Positions 1-13,800 of a stretch of DNA of 64,000 nt are shown here, one piece after another. Numbering within the stretch: position 1 is the stretch's first letter; each line of letters opens with the position of its first letter. Made by a program: the position numbers and the translations under genes. The notes below the pieces were generated by a model. That model saw nothing but the letters and a program-made list of their open reading frames with translations. It made no database searches and had not been told where the DNA came from. Source of the stretch: Bolinopsis microptera (lineage: Eukaryota; Ctenophora; Tentaculata; Lobata; Bolinopsidae); NCBI RefSeq assembly GCF_026151205.1, contig NC_087075.1, forward strand, positions 13,252,303 through 13,316,302, given 5' to 3'.

Positions 1-729
1 ATTAGTTGTTTTATTTGAAACCCAAAATTAAGTAGCATAAATTAAATAGCATTTACAGAGTCAAAATATCAAACGAAAGTTTATAACAGCTTTCTGCGGG
101 ATAGAGTGAGACGTAACAGTTTTTTAGGTGACCGAGTGATTGATCTTCTAGTGTATACAGTATAGATTGCTGCGCATGTCCAAGTAAAGTGTACACTTAC
201 AGATCCAAGAGCCAAGCGTACTGCTATTTTAAAATAAAAGTATACAAGGTAATAAATGCATGTCTTAATTAAATATTAATTAATTGTCAAGTAGTCTAAT
301 CAATTATTACAATTCATTATAACTTATAAGTATAATAATTAATTATACTTATAATATAAGTATAAATTAGTCTGATTGGGAAGTGCGACTTTAGTACATC
401 CCAGATTTAATGGATATAAATAATCCACTCTCTAGTTAATACAGCCAGTGACGAAATTCTTAAATAACTTTAAGTAACACGTTATAAGTAACACATTTTC
501 AGACAGCACGCTCGCATGGTCGATTAACAACGCCTGTTTGTTTGTTTTACAAATGCTGATGGAATCAAACGGAACATTGAAACATGCTAAAATCTTAATG
601 GTTATAGGTTGCTTTCTTCATCGCTTAATTCAGTCAGTCAACCAATTTTCTGGTGTTGGACTATATAATTTTAGCAGTCAAGCAATTGGTATCTCGTGCG
701 TTGTTAAGCGTTGTTAAGCGTTGTTAAGG
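1..729. other. Upstream non-coding sequence
   Basis: No convincing coding exon was seen on either strand. The stretch is AT-rich, with short self-complementary runs of ATTATACTTATAA type near 310-370. Immediately before the ATG at 730 a 10-base motif (GCGTTGTTAA) occurs three times in tandem. This is presumably the promoter and 5' leader region of the secreted repeat-protein gene that follows, but I see no unambiguous core promoter element. Confidence 0.4.
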
Positions 730-3700
730 ATGAAAAATGTTTTACTGTCGCTAGTCTTACTAGTCATACTCTTAGTTTTAGCAGGTATTTATGAAATGTT
801 CTAACTGATTTTCAATTGCTCTTCTTTTCTCCTTTAGCTTTCATTAAAACAAACACTGAACAGCTTAGTTCTCAGGTTGTTGATGCATTATTTCATGTTA
901 GGCAATAGTAATGTGCTGTACTTCAATACACACTCGCCAGAATCGTCGTTAAAACATGATGATCCGCGAGATTTCAGCGGTATAAAATGTAAGAATTGAA
1001 TATTCCAGAGTCTGGTAAAAAGAAGAAGAACAAGGAAAAAGAAGCTGGAGTGGAAATAATAGAATTAGAGGAAGAAGAGGAGGAAGGAAAAAAGAAAAAG
1101 AGCAAAGGCAAGAACAAAGATAAAGATAAGGATAAAGGTAAAGTTGTCAATGAATTATTTATAATATCTTCTTTCTTTCTTTCGTACAAAACCAGCCAAT
1201 ATGCAAAATATTGTGAACTTTGAGTTTGGTATCTGCATCGAGATTTGTCTGACCCGTTAATTGTTTAGTAATTTCAATTTACTACTTATTATTTTTATAA
1301 ATTTATTCACCCTTTTCGCCATAGTTTGGTGAAAGCAAATAGCGAGTGACGTTGGCGCCTTAAATCAAGTATTTCAATCTCGGTAAAAAACGTCAATTCC
1401 AGGAAAAGACAAAAAGAAATGCAAAGGAAAAGGTAAGAAAAAAGTTTGCGAGGAAGACACTGAGGTAGGTAGCGTCGGTCTCTCCGGGAAGGAGGAGAAA
1501 TCTTGCAAAAAAGATGAGGGAAGCCTAGTGGCCTGCATCGCCGAGGGCACCTACATCCTCAACTTAGAAGAGTACTCCTTCAAGGAGGAGCTAATCGAGG
1601 AGCTTCACAAGTCGAAGGAATATAAGAATATGATAGAAGAAGCGGTTGATGCCATGGCAGATGGAATCGTCTCAGACTACTTAGCTTCGGATGAGTTTCA
1701 GAACCACATCGAGGGTGTCATCGAAGAGTACAACCAGACTGCTGAAGCCCAGGAGACCATCAAGAAGTCAGTGGATGACGTTGTGGCAGAGGAGACAAAA
1801 AAGCTAGAAGCAAAGCTAGATGAAGAGGTACAAGTGATAAAAGAAACTGAGGTTGAGGCTCTTGATCTGCTAGAACAATTTGTATTGAAGCTTTATGATC
1901 TCTCTATCGAAAATCGGGGAATATATCATAGTAATATTGAAGCTGATTTTTTGCACATGGTCTCGGCCTTCCTCCCGGATACTACTGCTCCAGTCTGGGA
2001 CAACACTGCCACTGAATTCCCCTGGAACCCAGATTGGAAAGAGTGGGACCTCCAGGACAGCTATGTGCTGCAAGTTGATCATGGGCCATCTGAAGATGAC
2101 GGGTTCATTAACTACAGGGGGGTTGACAACCAGTTAAGAGATGCGGAGGGAGAAGTGCCTTTCGACAATCCTAACGATGAATATTACGCAAATTGGAATT
2201 ATGGACGAGAAATCCCTATCGCACAGGAAGGGACAGGGAACGATCCCAACAATGCTAGGATACAAGATAGTCCTTTCAAAGGAAATTTCAATTTTAACTA
2301 TGGTACCGATTATTATGTGCCTGGACCAGTAATGCCGATGGCGTATATGCCTATACCTGAAATGAGTGCAAATCCTGGGATACAAGATAGTCCTTTTAAC
2401 TCAAATGTCAACAATTTTAACTATGGTAGCGATAATTATGCGCCTGGACCCATAAATCCAAGAATAAACGATGATTCCACTATCGGTTTCTATAGTTATT
2501 ACTATGAGTTTGAGCCCATCCAAAAACAGGATGCACCAGTCTACAATTCCCCTGGCAATAACAATGGATATGACTCTGGGCATGAGCACATCCAAAAACA
2601 AGATGCACCAAGCTACAATTCCCCTGGCAATAACAATGGATATAATTCTGGGTATGAGCCTATCCAAAAACAAGATGCACCAATCTACAATTCCCCTGGC
2701 AATAACAATGGATATAATTCTGGGTATGAGCCTATCCAAAAACAAGATGCACCAATCTACAATTCCCCTGGCAATAACAATGGATATAATTCTGGGTATG
2801 AGCCTATCCAAAAACAAGATGCACCAATCTACAATTCCCCTGGCAATAACAATGGATATGACTCTGGGTATGAGCCCATCCAAAAACAAGATGCACCAAG
2901 CTACAATTCCCCTGGCAATAACAATGGATATAATTCTGGGTATGAGCCCATCCAAAAACAAGATGCACCAAGCTACAATTCCCCTGGCAATAACAATGGA
3001 TATAATTCTGGGTATGAGCCCATCCAAAAACAAGATGCACCAAGCTACAATTCCCCTGGCAATAACAATGGATATAATTCTGGGTATGAACCCATCCAAA
3101 AACAAGATGCACCAAGCTACAATTCCCCTGGCAATAACAATGGATATAATTCTGGGTATGAGCCCATCCAAAAACAAGATGCACCAAGCTACAATTCCCC
3201 TGGCAATAACAATGGATATAATTCTGGGTATGAACCCATCCAAAAACAAGATGCACCAAGCTACAATTCCCCTGGTAATAACAATGGATATAATTCTGGG
3301 TATGAGCCCATCCAAAAACAAGATGCACCAAGCTACAATTCCCCTGGCAATAACAATGGATATAATTCCGGGTATGAGCCTATCCAAAAACAAGATGCAC
3401 CAAGCTACAATTCCCCTGGCAATAACAATGGATATAATTCTGGGTATGAGCCCATCCAAAAACAAGATGCACCAAGCTACAATTCCCCTGGCAATAACAA
3501 TGGATATAATTCTGGGTATGAGCCCATCCAAAAACAAGATGCACCAAGCTACAATTCCCCTGGTAATAACAATGGATATAATTCTGGGTATGAGCCCATC
3601 CAAAAACAAGATGCACCAAGCTACAATTCCCCTGGCAATAACAATGGATATAATTCCGGGTATGAGCCCATCCAAAAACAAGATGCACCAAGCTACAATT

Positions 3701-4317
3701 CCCCTGGCAATAACAATGGATATAATTCCGGGTATGAGCCCATCCAAAAACAAGATGCACCAAGCTACAATTCCCCTGGCAATAACAATGGTTTGGACAA
3801 TAGATATTACAATAACCTTGAAGACGATAATGATCAAGCTCAAATTGAAAAAGTGACTGACGAGGAACAAGAACAAGATCCACCTTTGAATGTTAAGCAA
3901 GAAGATTCTGGTGGAAGCCGAAAACCACCTAATTCAGGAAAAAATGGGCTCAAGATTTTCGCAGGTGCCAGCGGTGAGAAGGGAGGTCTTATTGATGAAA
4001 TGTTTAAGAAAGTCGATATTGGACCAAAAGAAAAAGTGAAAGAAAATGATTTCGCCAAAAAGGCAAATAATCAACAGCAACTTCTGAAAAGAGCACCGGA
4101 AAATCCGGCAAATCCAAAATCAGAAGATGTGATAGATGAGCCGGAACAGGAAAAGTCAAAGTCTACATTTTTCAACCTCATACAAGAAAAAGCAGAGGAG
4201 CAAGAAGCTACAACTGTTTGGAAAAGTACTCCGAGTACGGGGCAGCCTGTCGAGAAGGTCATACCAGTAAACTTAAAGAAGAAGGCAGGCAATAATGATG
4301 CGGTAATATTCGGGTAA
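730..4317 (+). CDS. Secreted low-complexity tandem-repeat protein (3 exons)
   Basis: I do not recognise the family. Exons by frame and splice sites are 730-784, 1009-1137 and 1403-4317; both introns are phase 1 and the joined frame is open for about 1032 codons to TAA at 4315. Exon 1 encodes a start Met and a hydrophobic leader (MKNVLLSLVLLVILLVLA), a classic signal peptide, so the product is probably secreted. Exon 2 and the start of exon 3 are Lys/Glu-rich. Residues about 104-200 look helical and acidic. Residues about 432-858 are 18 copies of a 24-residue repeat rich in Asn, Gly, Pro and Tyr. The C-terminal ~170 residues are charged and include a Lys-Arg dibasic site. The composition suits an extracellular matrix, egg-coat or adhesive protein, but that is inference. 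The large exon has no ATG at its own beginning; the real start is the leader exon. It appears nested inside the minus-strand gene 4747-17006. Confidence 0.72.
2512..3792 (+). repeat. 72-bp in-frame coding minisatellite (18 units)
   Basis: The unit encodes EPIQKQDAPSYNSPGNNNGY followed by NSGY, 24 residues. There are 17 complete units plus a last unit of 19 codons. Early units carry I or V in place of S before the Tyr, and D in place of N near the end; later units differ mostly at single silent positions (CCC/CCT, TCT/TCC), which points to recent homogenisation. Because 72 is a multiple of three and the unit lacks stops in several frames, long spurious ORFs are open over it on both strands. 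Confidence 0.95.
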
Positions 4318-4746
4318 TACGTGGGGACACAATCCGATATCTGTATTTAGTTATTAATTAATTAATTAATTAATTAATTAATAATAGTCGATTCTTAAAA
4401 GCAGCGTGGTTTGGTTACAGAGGGAAGATTGACAATTGTATTTAAGCTTTATACACCTGTTATCATGAGGTGTATTTATAGTGTATTTATAGTGTATATA
4501 TAGTGTATTTCTTATAATATTAACAAGTAGTTTCGAAGTGTAAATATTATGACTTTATCACAAACCATTTATGTATATATACATAAATGTATATATATAT
4601 ACTATGTGACATCAGTAAATGATATCAATTTATGGTCTCTTCATATTAAGGAGATACAGGTTTCAGCACTACATTATGATTGACACGGCCCGTCCCAATT
4701 AGACTAATTGATAATTAATTAGATTTAACTTTCTAACATTACACAC
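4318..4746. other. AT-rich spacer with TTAA tandem run
   Basis: A run of TAAT/ATTA tandem repeats lies just after the stop of the repeat-protein gene (about 4351-4383), followed by TGTATATA-type runs near 4570-4605. I see no coding exon on either strand. It would lie in the 3' region of the plus gene and in an intron of the minus gene. Confidence 0.4.
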
Positions 4747-4881
4747 CTGCATGTTTAAAGGGTACTCCGCAAACGTTTCGTAAGTTCTGAGAGCAAACAG
4801 TACTTGTTGAATCTCCTCCTCCGTTCGATCCTCCGGTCTTTTACCCAGGATCTCTTTGATATCTGATCCCACTATTAACTC
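4747..4881 (-). CDS. CNBD2-like gene, exon leading into the cNMP domain
   Basis: Acceptor AATTCAG|, 135 nt (45 codons, phase 0/0), donor CATGCAG|GTGTGT. It encodes ELIVGSDIKEILGKRPEDRT followed by a helix ending FAEYPLNMQ. The RTEEEIQ...LR...F.EYP pattern is what I associate with the helix preceding the cNMP-binding beta-roll in CNBD2-type proteins. No later exon is visible between here and 4318. Confidence 0.6.
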
Positions 4882-7800
4882 CTGAATTATAATTAGAAAT
4901 AATTAGGAATTAGATTTATAATTAGAAATAATCATCTAAGTTAAGTAGACTGTGTTGACTTTGAAACTCAATAAATAACTTAGAATGAATAAATTGCATT
5001 TGGAATTTGCTTTCAAAATAGTGAAATACATATTATTTTATTATATCATAATTTATTGGAAGCTTTGTTTGAATAAATTATTAGTCTTTATCAATGTTTT
5101 TTACTGGTCCTACCTTAGTATTAAGACAGGAAGAAATTAGGAAGAAGCTGGAAAAAGGGAAATTACCTTGATACGCTGAGCCTTGTATAAAGAGGGATCG
5201 AAAGCAGGTAAAAAAGTCATTTTGTCTGATTTGTCAAAAAATGCATGGTGTTCTTCGGCGGCTTTCTCTGTTTCCTTTCTTCTGCTTCTGAGGAAAACAA
5301 AAACTAAGTTGCACGATAAACCTCTCTAGTCCTTACTTTTTGGAAAACCATGTCCCTAATCATTAACCTTGCCCACCTTCCCTAAAGGTACGAACATTTT
5401 CGGGTTAAAACCAAAAACCGAACACAAATAAATCGTCAATATTTATTTAACGCCTGATGCGCTAAGATAAAAATTACAAACGTTTTTCCTTCTCCAGAGT
5501 AGAAGATAAGTGCAAGTTGTACTAGTCGCGCTACTTTTCTGAATCTGTTGATCGGTGCCACCTGCATTAGTGAGTGTGTTGAGTATGTGTTCGGTTAAAA
5601 AAAATAGTGTGAAATAGTGTCATACTCTACTGCAATCATTTGAACATCGGGGTTTACTCTTGTTTGGCAGACTACAAATCGCTTGGTGCGTTAAGGTAGA
5701 GCCACCTTAAAGATTTTCAAGCATTTATTCATGGTGGTAGCATCTTCGATACTTTGCCAATGTGCGAAGGGGCCTAGCTGCCCTCTGAACCCTCTTCTAG
5801 AAGCCCTGGGAGAGGCCAATGTATCAGCATCATCTCTCCTCTGATAGACATCTTCTATTTCACTCCTACAAGGACTGTTCTTAGAGATTGAGTTGAGAAA
5901 TTGGCAGATCAGATTTGATGTCGCTGGTTCAGTTTCACAGGGAGTTCCTCTGTGTTCTTCCTTGCTGGAGTCTTGTGGTCGGAGGGGGACTTGACCCGGG
6001 GGTTTAGTATCTGAGGTTCTAGTCGGTCTGCTTTGTGAGGTGCCAGGAACGTTCTCAGCCAGGGACCAGGAGATAGACCTTATGATGGGGTGCCGACGTT
6101 GCATTCCCAGATTATATTACCGTCATCAAACAGAGGATTAACATAGCGGGCAAAATATGACAGTTGCAGCCACAGGGTAGTGCGTATATCAAAATATATC
6201 GTGATTGTTTAATTATAAGATTATAATTGAATGAATTCCAGATAACTTCTGATGGGATTGAGAAGAGAGGATCACAACCCATCTCAGCTTCCGGAGTCTC
6301 CAGCCGCTGCCCTTTTAATCCTATAACACTTTAGTAAAGGCTATTGACTGGTTACTGGCCATTTGCTGGTGAACACTCGCCGACAGTTGTATTAATTGGC
6401 CTCTTGTATCAGGCATGGCCACAACAATGATTTATAATATTCATTGCAGTCACGTCGACAAATTACAAGCATAATGGTATTAAATGCATACTTCATCATA
6501 TCAAAATATATGTATTTATATTGCAGTACATTTCAGCGTGGATTGTATATATTATGATCAACGTCCCAAAAATTTGGTTACCAAGGGGCTCTCAAAATAG
6601 TAAAGGGGTAACTCACATAATATCGTAGCATAGCGAAACCTTAATGTGCTATCGAATCATTATTGCTGAACTTACGTAATGATTCTGGGACAAAATGTGT
6701 GATGTTTATTGCGACAAGGAAAGGCTCTTTAATTCAGGATAAGGAACTGTTAATGTTCAATTTTGCCCCATAACCATTTCAACAATGTGAACTTACGTAG
6801 TCCTCGTCGTCTAGCTCGGAGCCATGTTCCGTTTTGAATCGGTTTCTCAGCCCTCTCTTTCGGTAGGCACTCTCAGCCGACCTGGAGTTCTCCCTGAATA
6901 ACCTGGAAATAGGGCAGAAATTACTAAATTAGGAGATTCTCCAAGAATGGAGGGGTTATACTTTTTGTGTACAACTATCTGGGCCTAGGGAGAATTAAAT
7001 CAGCAAAAGATTGTTACATATTTTAATAAGATTTCAATGAAGTTTAATATCTAAAAAGATACGACCAGTACTGAGACCAAACTTATCTTTCATGAAAGAT
7101 TTTAAAAATAATTCATTCGGGGTCTCTTTTTATTAGTTCAAAAACTAGCCGATCCTAATATTTCATGTTATTAACTACTACCAATTTATAGGACATTCAG
7201 AACTGTATTTAACTACTGAATACTATTCTGGAGGCCTGGCCGCACCATTTCTATCACTACCCAGTACCCACTATTCATTACCAATTAATCCTCTTCACTT
7301 TATCCTACTCAAAAGTTACTAAGTCAACCCTCCCTAGTCCCGATTGCAGAAATAGACTCTTACCCAAGTTCCTGATCCTCAGGACTAGCCCTCCCGCTAT
7401 GGGGAACCCTCAGTCTCCCTGATCTGGCCCGTTTCCCGCCATTTCTCAAATGAGCAGTCTCTTCCTCGAACTGACTGACGTCCCACATGCTGGCTGACCT
7501 CCCACTTCCTAGTCTAATCTTAGGAGCCTTCTCTGAGTGCTGGGGGTGATGGTGAGCTGATAAGGATCCTCGTCTTGAGAATGTAGGCGTGGCGGATTGT
7601 CTCCGGGGAGTTGGAGACGAAGATTCGCGTCTAGGCATGGGTGAAGACACTCTGCTGCCAGGTGAAGGGGAAAGTCTGTGGGGAGAGCTAACTGACATTC
7701 TCCGAGACCGAGACGGAGCTATGACTACAACTGGAACAGGATCTGATCTTATCTCAGGCAAAATAATAAGAGGAGATTTTCTGCCGTCTCCTAAGGGTTG

Positions 7801-10800
7801 ACTAACCGAAGTATCGATCCTAGTACTGCCTCTTCTGGACCGTGTGACCTCAGGTGCGAAAAGCTCGTGACTTCCTCTACGAGGGTCTGAGTTAGATCCG
7901 AATAGTGCGGGAAGCGTGCTAGATTTGGGGAATTGGAAGGATCTGGGAACGTTACTGATATGAGGGTGCTCTTTCTCGATTAGTTTTCGAAGTCTTGCGG
8001 AGTTATTTCGTAAAGAAGTGCCGTCTTCGGTGGTGCTTCCTCTGTGTTTTGTTATGAACTTTTCTCCCACCTCATCGATATAGTGCCGAATTCTAAACCC
8101 CATGTCTACGCTTTCCTTTCTCTTTATCTCTGTCAATTTCTTATCTTTTGAAATAGATCCTCGCTTCGGAACCTTTTTGAACTGCACCCTCTTTGCACTG
8201 AGTCTTCGTTTAACTTTGGCAGGAGTAGGATGGCCTCCAGACACCATGTTGATAAGATCGGTTTCAAGGAACACACTCACTTGTGTAGCCATGGTGTTAA
8301 ATAAACTACGAAAAACAGCTCATACAAAACGCCAATATGTACTGTTTGGTGAAACAGCGACAGTGTTTTGTGGCAATGGCAATGAGCTGGCTACGAAAAT
8401 AACCGTGAACTAATGAAACGTAACAATGATCTGAACTAACCGGTAAAACTTTCAACTATTCTGGTTCTAGGACAACTAAATAACGCACACTATACCCGAT
8501 AAACTACATTATCAATAGCTGGTAGGTTATTAGTCGATTATTGGGTTCCTTGAAATCCTGTGATAGCTGATTGTATCATTCATGCTCATTTTGAATGGTG
8601 ATTTTTTGAAGAAATGGTCATGCTCTAAATTGACATAAGCGCTTGATTGATTATTTTTCTGGATTTCTGATGCTTTTTATCAATTTCCAGAGAATTTCCA
8701 CGATAGTGCGCAGGATCAAATTGCTAAGTCCTATGCAAGTTTTACAATTGTTGGGTTGTCATGACTACGAATGCTGAGGAGCTGTATAGAACAAGATTTA
8801 ATGGTATCATGTGGGGTAACATTATCTGTTTGAAATTATTTCTAATTAAAAACATGGACACAGTGAGTATGAAGGAAATATTTTGAGATTGAATATGGCC
8901 GATCAAATTATTTCCTACTTGAGCGGATAAAGTGCGGATAAAGTTTCAAACAAATAGATCCGTGAAACTAAAGAGAGGTTGTCAACTCCTGTACTTAATT
9001 TCCATTAAATTAAACAGGAATGATTCAACACAACTTACGTCTTACATGGATGGTTTCAAAAGAGTACAAATCACTGTATATGATTAACAGATTTAATTAA
9101 TCTTTATCTTAATTACTTTAAGAACTATGTACAGATACGTATATTATGCTTATATGTCCATCACACTGTCCTTACTTAAGTAACTAATAAGTTTTAAAAG
9201 AGTCATTAGATGAGACTCAAAAAGCAACCCTTCTTCAATGTAATTCAGGTCGGAACTATTATGCAGCATAATTTATGCTCCATAATTTAGGCTCCAGTTT
9301 TTAGATTGAAGGGAAATAAGAAAATTAGGATGACAGGTTTCATTCTGAATTAATGAAAAAACATGTAAATTAGAACATCACAAATTGTTAGAGCCACGAT
9401 AGTCTACGCTCTAAATAAATATTACTAATCGAATTAAAACGGACAAATTTTGTCAAGACACCACGCAGAAAACAGTTGTAAATATTACTAATTGAATTAA
9501 AACGGATAAATATTTTCAAGACACCACGCAAAATAAAGTTATAAATACTACTAATCGAATAAACAAACAAATCTTTTCAAGACACCACGCAAAAAAAACA
9601 GTTCAGCGGATTAAAAACACAAAGACAAACAATCGTTCAAACTTGGAAATTCGCTGAGTAGTGACAATCTTGGTAGTGGTTCTAGTCCACAGTTGCCATG
9701 CCGTTCTGTTTCCTGTTTTCTTACTTTCTTCGTCTTTTGAGTCCGAAATAGAAGGGCGTTTTTTAACTTTCTTCTTTTTCTTTTTTGGAAGTTTAGGAAC
9801 AAATGGTATATCATAGCCAAGACGAGGTATATCGTAGCCAAGAGTAGTAGAAATACTCGTTTGATGGGACCTTGACAAGAAACTGCTATTTTCTGTTTTG
9901 TTCCTTTGCTTTGAATGGTTGGATGACACGCTTTCCAATTTGCTCCTTTCTGAAGACGGACAGCGTTCCTTGGTCCCACTCCTAGCGCTGATTATTCTGC
10001 CGCCCTTAGTGCCAGTCTTTGCACTGATATTGGTATCAGTTTTCATACTGGCATTTCTACTAGCATTTTTACTGGCAGTAATACTGGCATTTTTACTGGT
10101 TCTACCTCTGGTGGTAGAACTGGAATTCGGCTCCCTGCTCCCCGTACCTAGGTCCGCTGGGGTAGTCGATGCTGGTCTAGTAGCTGGGGTAGTCGATGCT
10201 GTTCTAGTAGCTGGGGTAGTCCATGCTGTTCTAGTAGCTGGGGTAGTCGATGCTGTTCTAGTAGCTGGGGTAGTCGATGCTGTTCTAGTAGCTGGGGTAG
10301 TCGATGCTGTTCTAGTAGCTGGGGTAGTCGATGCTGGTCTAGTAGCTGGGGTAGTCGATGCTGGTCTAGTAGCTGGGGTAGTCCATGCTGTTCTATTCTT
10401 CGCTGTCACTGTAGGGCTGATGTTCGGTGAGAATTTAAATTCAATAATTATCTAACATTTTAAGTACATGAGAAAGTGCTGAATTAAAAATCAACTGATC
10501 AACCGAGTACTCCAGCTGGCTCACGTCATGTTTTTACTTTGTTTTCTCCCGAAACAAACAAACGTCTCGCAGGTCAAGATAAAGCGACACAAGCCTCAAC
10601 TAACTAACTTATAGTAATATAAACTAACTAGTATTATAGTAATATAGAAGATGCTGATAATGCTAGACTAAGTCCCACCTATCAATGATCTTCCAGCTGG
10701 GGCAAGAAACAGTCCGATTCAAAGGACGGGGCCTATTGAACGGCGTGATACCCCTCATAGGTTAAGGAAAACAACAAAATTAAAAAACAAAATAACCCGT

Positions 10801-13800
10801 CATTATCTCCATACCACAAACCACAGAGTTAAAATGAAGTTGAAGCTGACTATAGAGACAGCAAGTGGACCCAGTGTTGAGTCGGGTGTAGTGAAGCAGG
10901 GAATGACGCACTGAATCTAGCCCCCTACCACACAGTTAGCAGGTCTGTAGTAAATATATCTGGCGTTAAATTTAATTTCACCCTCAAACTCTCATTCTCT
11001 CCGAACATAAGTGGTCCTTTTTGGACTCGTTTTAATTTGGGATTGGCATTTCGAAATTCGAAGGTTCTAATTTACTTCAATCATCATATATAATGCATAA
11101 TTTAGAGAAATTTAGAGCCGTGGTTGCAGTATCATAATCACAGGGTCATTAAACTAAGGTATTTGCTCGGCAGTGGGGAACCAACACGGAGCTGGGCAAG
11201 GTGAGAAGTTTCTTACATCCAGGAAATACTACCAAATAAGGTAATGTAACCATAGTAACACTATCAAAGCTGGGCAGGGAAATAGGTTTCTCTCCCTAAT
11301 CAGTAAATTGGGTGATAAGTTAGCACGTGACGGTGAGTATGTACTCACTAAATACCAATGTTAAATCTGGGGGATGAATGAAACCTTGTAATAATCCATA
11401 ACGGTCAGAAACTTATTAATATCGACTTATTAAGTTGCTGTTCAGATCGAAGTCGCGATAACAGGCTACCAGCTCAAGATTAGATTATCATTTCAATGAT
11501 CAAAATCACCTTACTTCTAGTAGGGCACAATACGACATTCTCAAGTTTTGGTAGGGGAATTATCACCTATAATACTCTAGACTTGATTCTAGGGGTCATG
11601 AGTCTTCTCGGCCTTGCAGCTGAGTCTCTCTTGACAGGGTCTTGGTGAATATTAGCTAGATTTGAAATCTTTGCAATAATATCTGCATGGCACTTGGCCG
11701 TCTTTAACGAAATAAAATTCAGATCTTGACTTAGTAATGTATGTACTAATGGGAAAAGTAACCGGATCGGAAAATTGATTAATGGGAAAAAAGATTTAAT
11801 TAGTTAAGAACGAGACCAGCTGGTTGTTTTTTATGGTGGTGCATGAAAAAAAATCCGCTGAGGAAGCCAAAATAGTTTGGCTCAAGTTAAAACTGTGAAA
11901 ATGAACACAATGTCATTTAACAGCAAATTATATCATTATGACCACCATAAATCAACGCTTTTAACAGTCTGAGCATCATTGTTACGGATGACAGATTTTG
12001 ATCGTGATAAAAATTTCAAACTCAAAGAATTTATTTAACTTACAGGTTGCAGCAGGAATGTTTTTACAGACGACAGTAAGGACTCAGGAACCAGCTACAC
12101 ACGTGTATTTTTACACACGTATAAACAATAATGTTTATAAACAATAAACAAGTTAAACGCTTGCAGAGGGAGTACGTTGAGAGGCGGTATGCTTGTCGGA
12201 CCGTTAACAAGCAAATAAAATACTCGTCAATATAAACTGACTACTACTAGTACTACTACTACTGCTCCTGACATATTCCAATCGGTAATAAACTACCACG
12301 GATAATTTCATAAACTTAAAGAGGTTGTAAGGTGTGGTGGCGTATTCTAGCTTTCTATAATATGTGGTAGTTAGTACTGACCGATGCAGTCCGTACATGG
12401 TCAACACCTTCACAGTAAGCTCTTATACTCTTATAGTGCTGATTACTAATACGAGTTACCACCATCATGTAACTATAGCCCATTCTGACATCGGTCATGT
12501 CTGATGCATTCAACACCAGCTATTATATTTTATAGTTATACCACAGTAGTGCTGGACGTACACAAGTTTTTAAAAAGTCTAAGTTCATGGCTTGACGTTA
12601 AAATTTTACAGAGTATAAAAAATGTTCGTCGTACCAAAAACTAGAACTCTACTGTACCCCACTGACGAAAAGTTGGGAGTTGCAAAGACACATTAACTCA
12701 TTAAATTGTTTTTTTTTTCGTTATTACCCCCTCAGATGAGTCATAGAAGGGGGTTTATAACCTGATTTTTGTTATTTCCATCGATAAAATAACGCTGAAA
12801 CCGGGAAAATTAAAGATTGAACACTGGGTAACATTTTTGGAACTTATGCCAATCACACAAGAGAAATTCAATAATCCAGGTCAGACTCACCTTGCATGGT
12901 TGATATTAACAGCCAGCACGCTCCTATGCCACAAAATCCTCCCTGTCGACTTCATCCTCTCCTTCTGCCCCGCATTACAGTTCTGAATATAACTGGCAAC
13001 ACTCGCAAACCCTGACTTCTTATTATAAGCAGTGATGGGACCGGATCTGACGCTGCTCTTTCTGGACGGTTTGGTGTAAGAAGGCTGCTCCGTCATGGAC
13101 ACTATGTGATCAGACATAAGGGTCAGAGACGAAGCACTGCTCTCGCACTCTGCATGAGAGAAAGCTTGACTGATATCCTTCCAGAGTGCTGGTTTCTCGT
13201 GCTTGTTGGTGTGGTAGTAGTGGTTATCTGATGTTTTACGGTTCTTGGAGGGAGCTCCTGATTTGGGTTCTATTATCCGGGCTCGGGACGAGTTGTGCTC
13301 GTTTTTCTTGGAGCACCACGAGTCACTGTGGCTCAGCTCCCCAAGTCGCTGAGGTACTGAAGATTTGCGGATCATGGGTTTTCGGGGAGAGCTGACGGTG
13401 AGGTTTGAAGTGGTGGAGATAGAACGCTCTTTTGAGAGCTGTCGGGTCATGTTCATGTGTGGGTTGTTCGTGTTTGATAGTTTTCTGAGAGGCGATTGCG
13501 TGTTTGAAAGTCTTCTTTGGGGGAATTGTGTGTTTGAAAGTTTCCTAACTGGAAGCTGTTGAGGTACACTCATCGTGTTGTTAGCATTCGTCTTCACATC
13601 CTCAACTTCATCATGTTTGTACATCTTAGCAAACTCCTTGCTGTCAATCTCATGAACTTTTGCGGAGGAACGTACTCATCAAACCCGTAAAATCCCGTAC
13701 TCGGGAACGTGTTCAAGTTCGCCCGCATGGATATTATCGTGGAGGTTTTCCTGCCTGAATTCAGTTGTTCTGGAGAGACATCTTGGTAAGGCATGTGATC

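Noticed and set aside
2401-3900. Long ORFs in other frames across the 72-bp repeats (499 codons minus, 461 plus, 175 and 167 minus)
   Set aside because: They exist only because the repeat unit is a multiple of three and lacks stops; the frame with a signal-peptide exon and non-repeat flanks is the real one.
9898-10455. Plus-strand ORF of AGVVDAVLV repeats
   Set aside because: Complement of the 27-bp minisatellite; no start context or splice support, and the minus frame has better boundaries.
11120-11210. Possible U4-like small nuclear RNA (GCAGTATCATAATC)
   Set aside because: Only a short superficial match; no Sm site or consistent fold was found.
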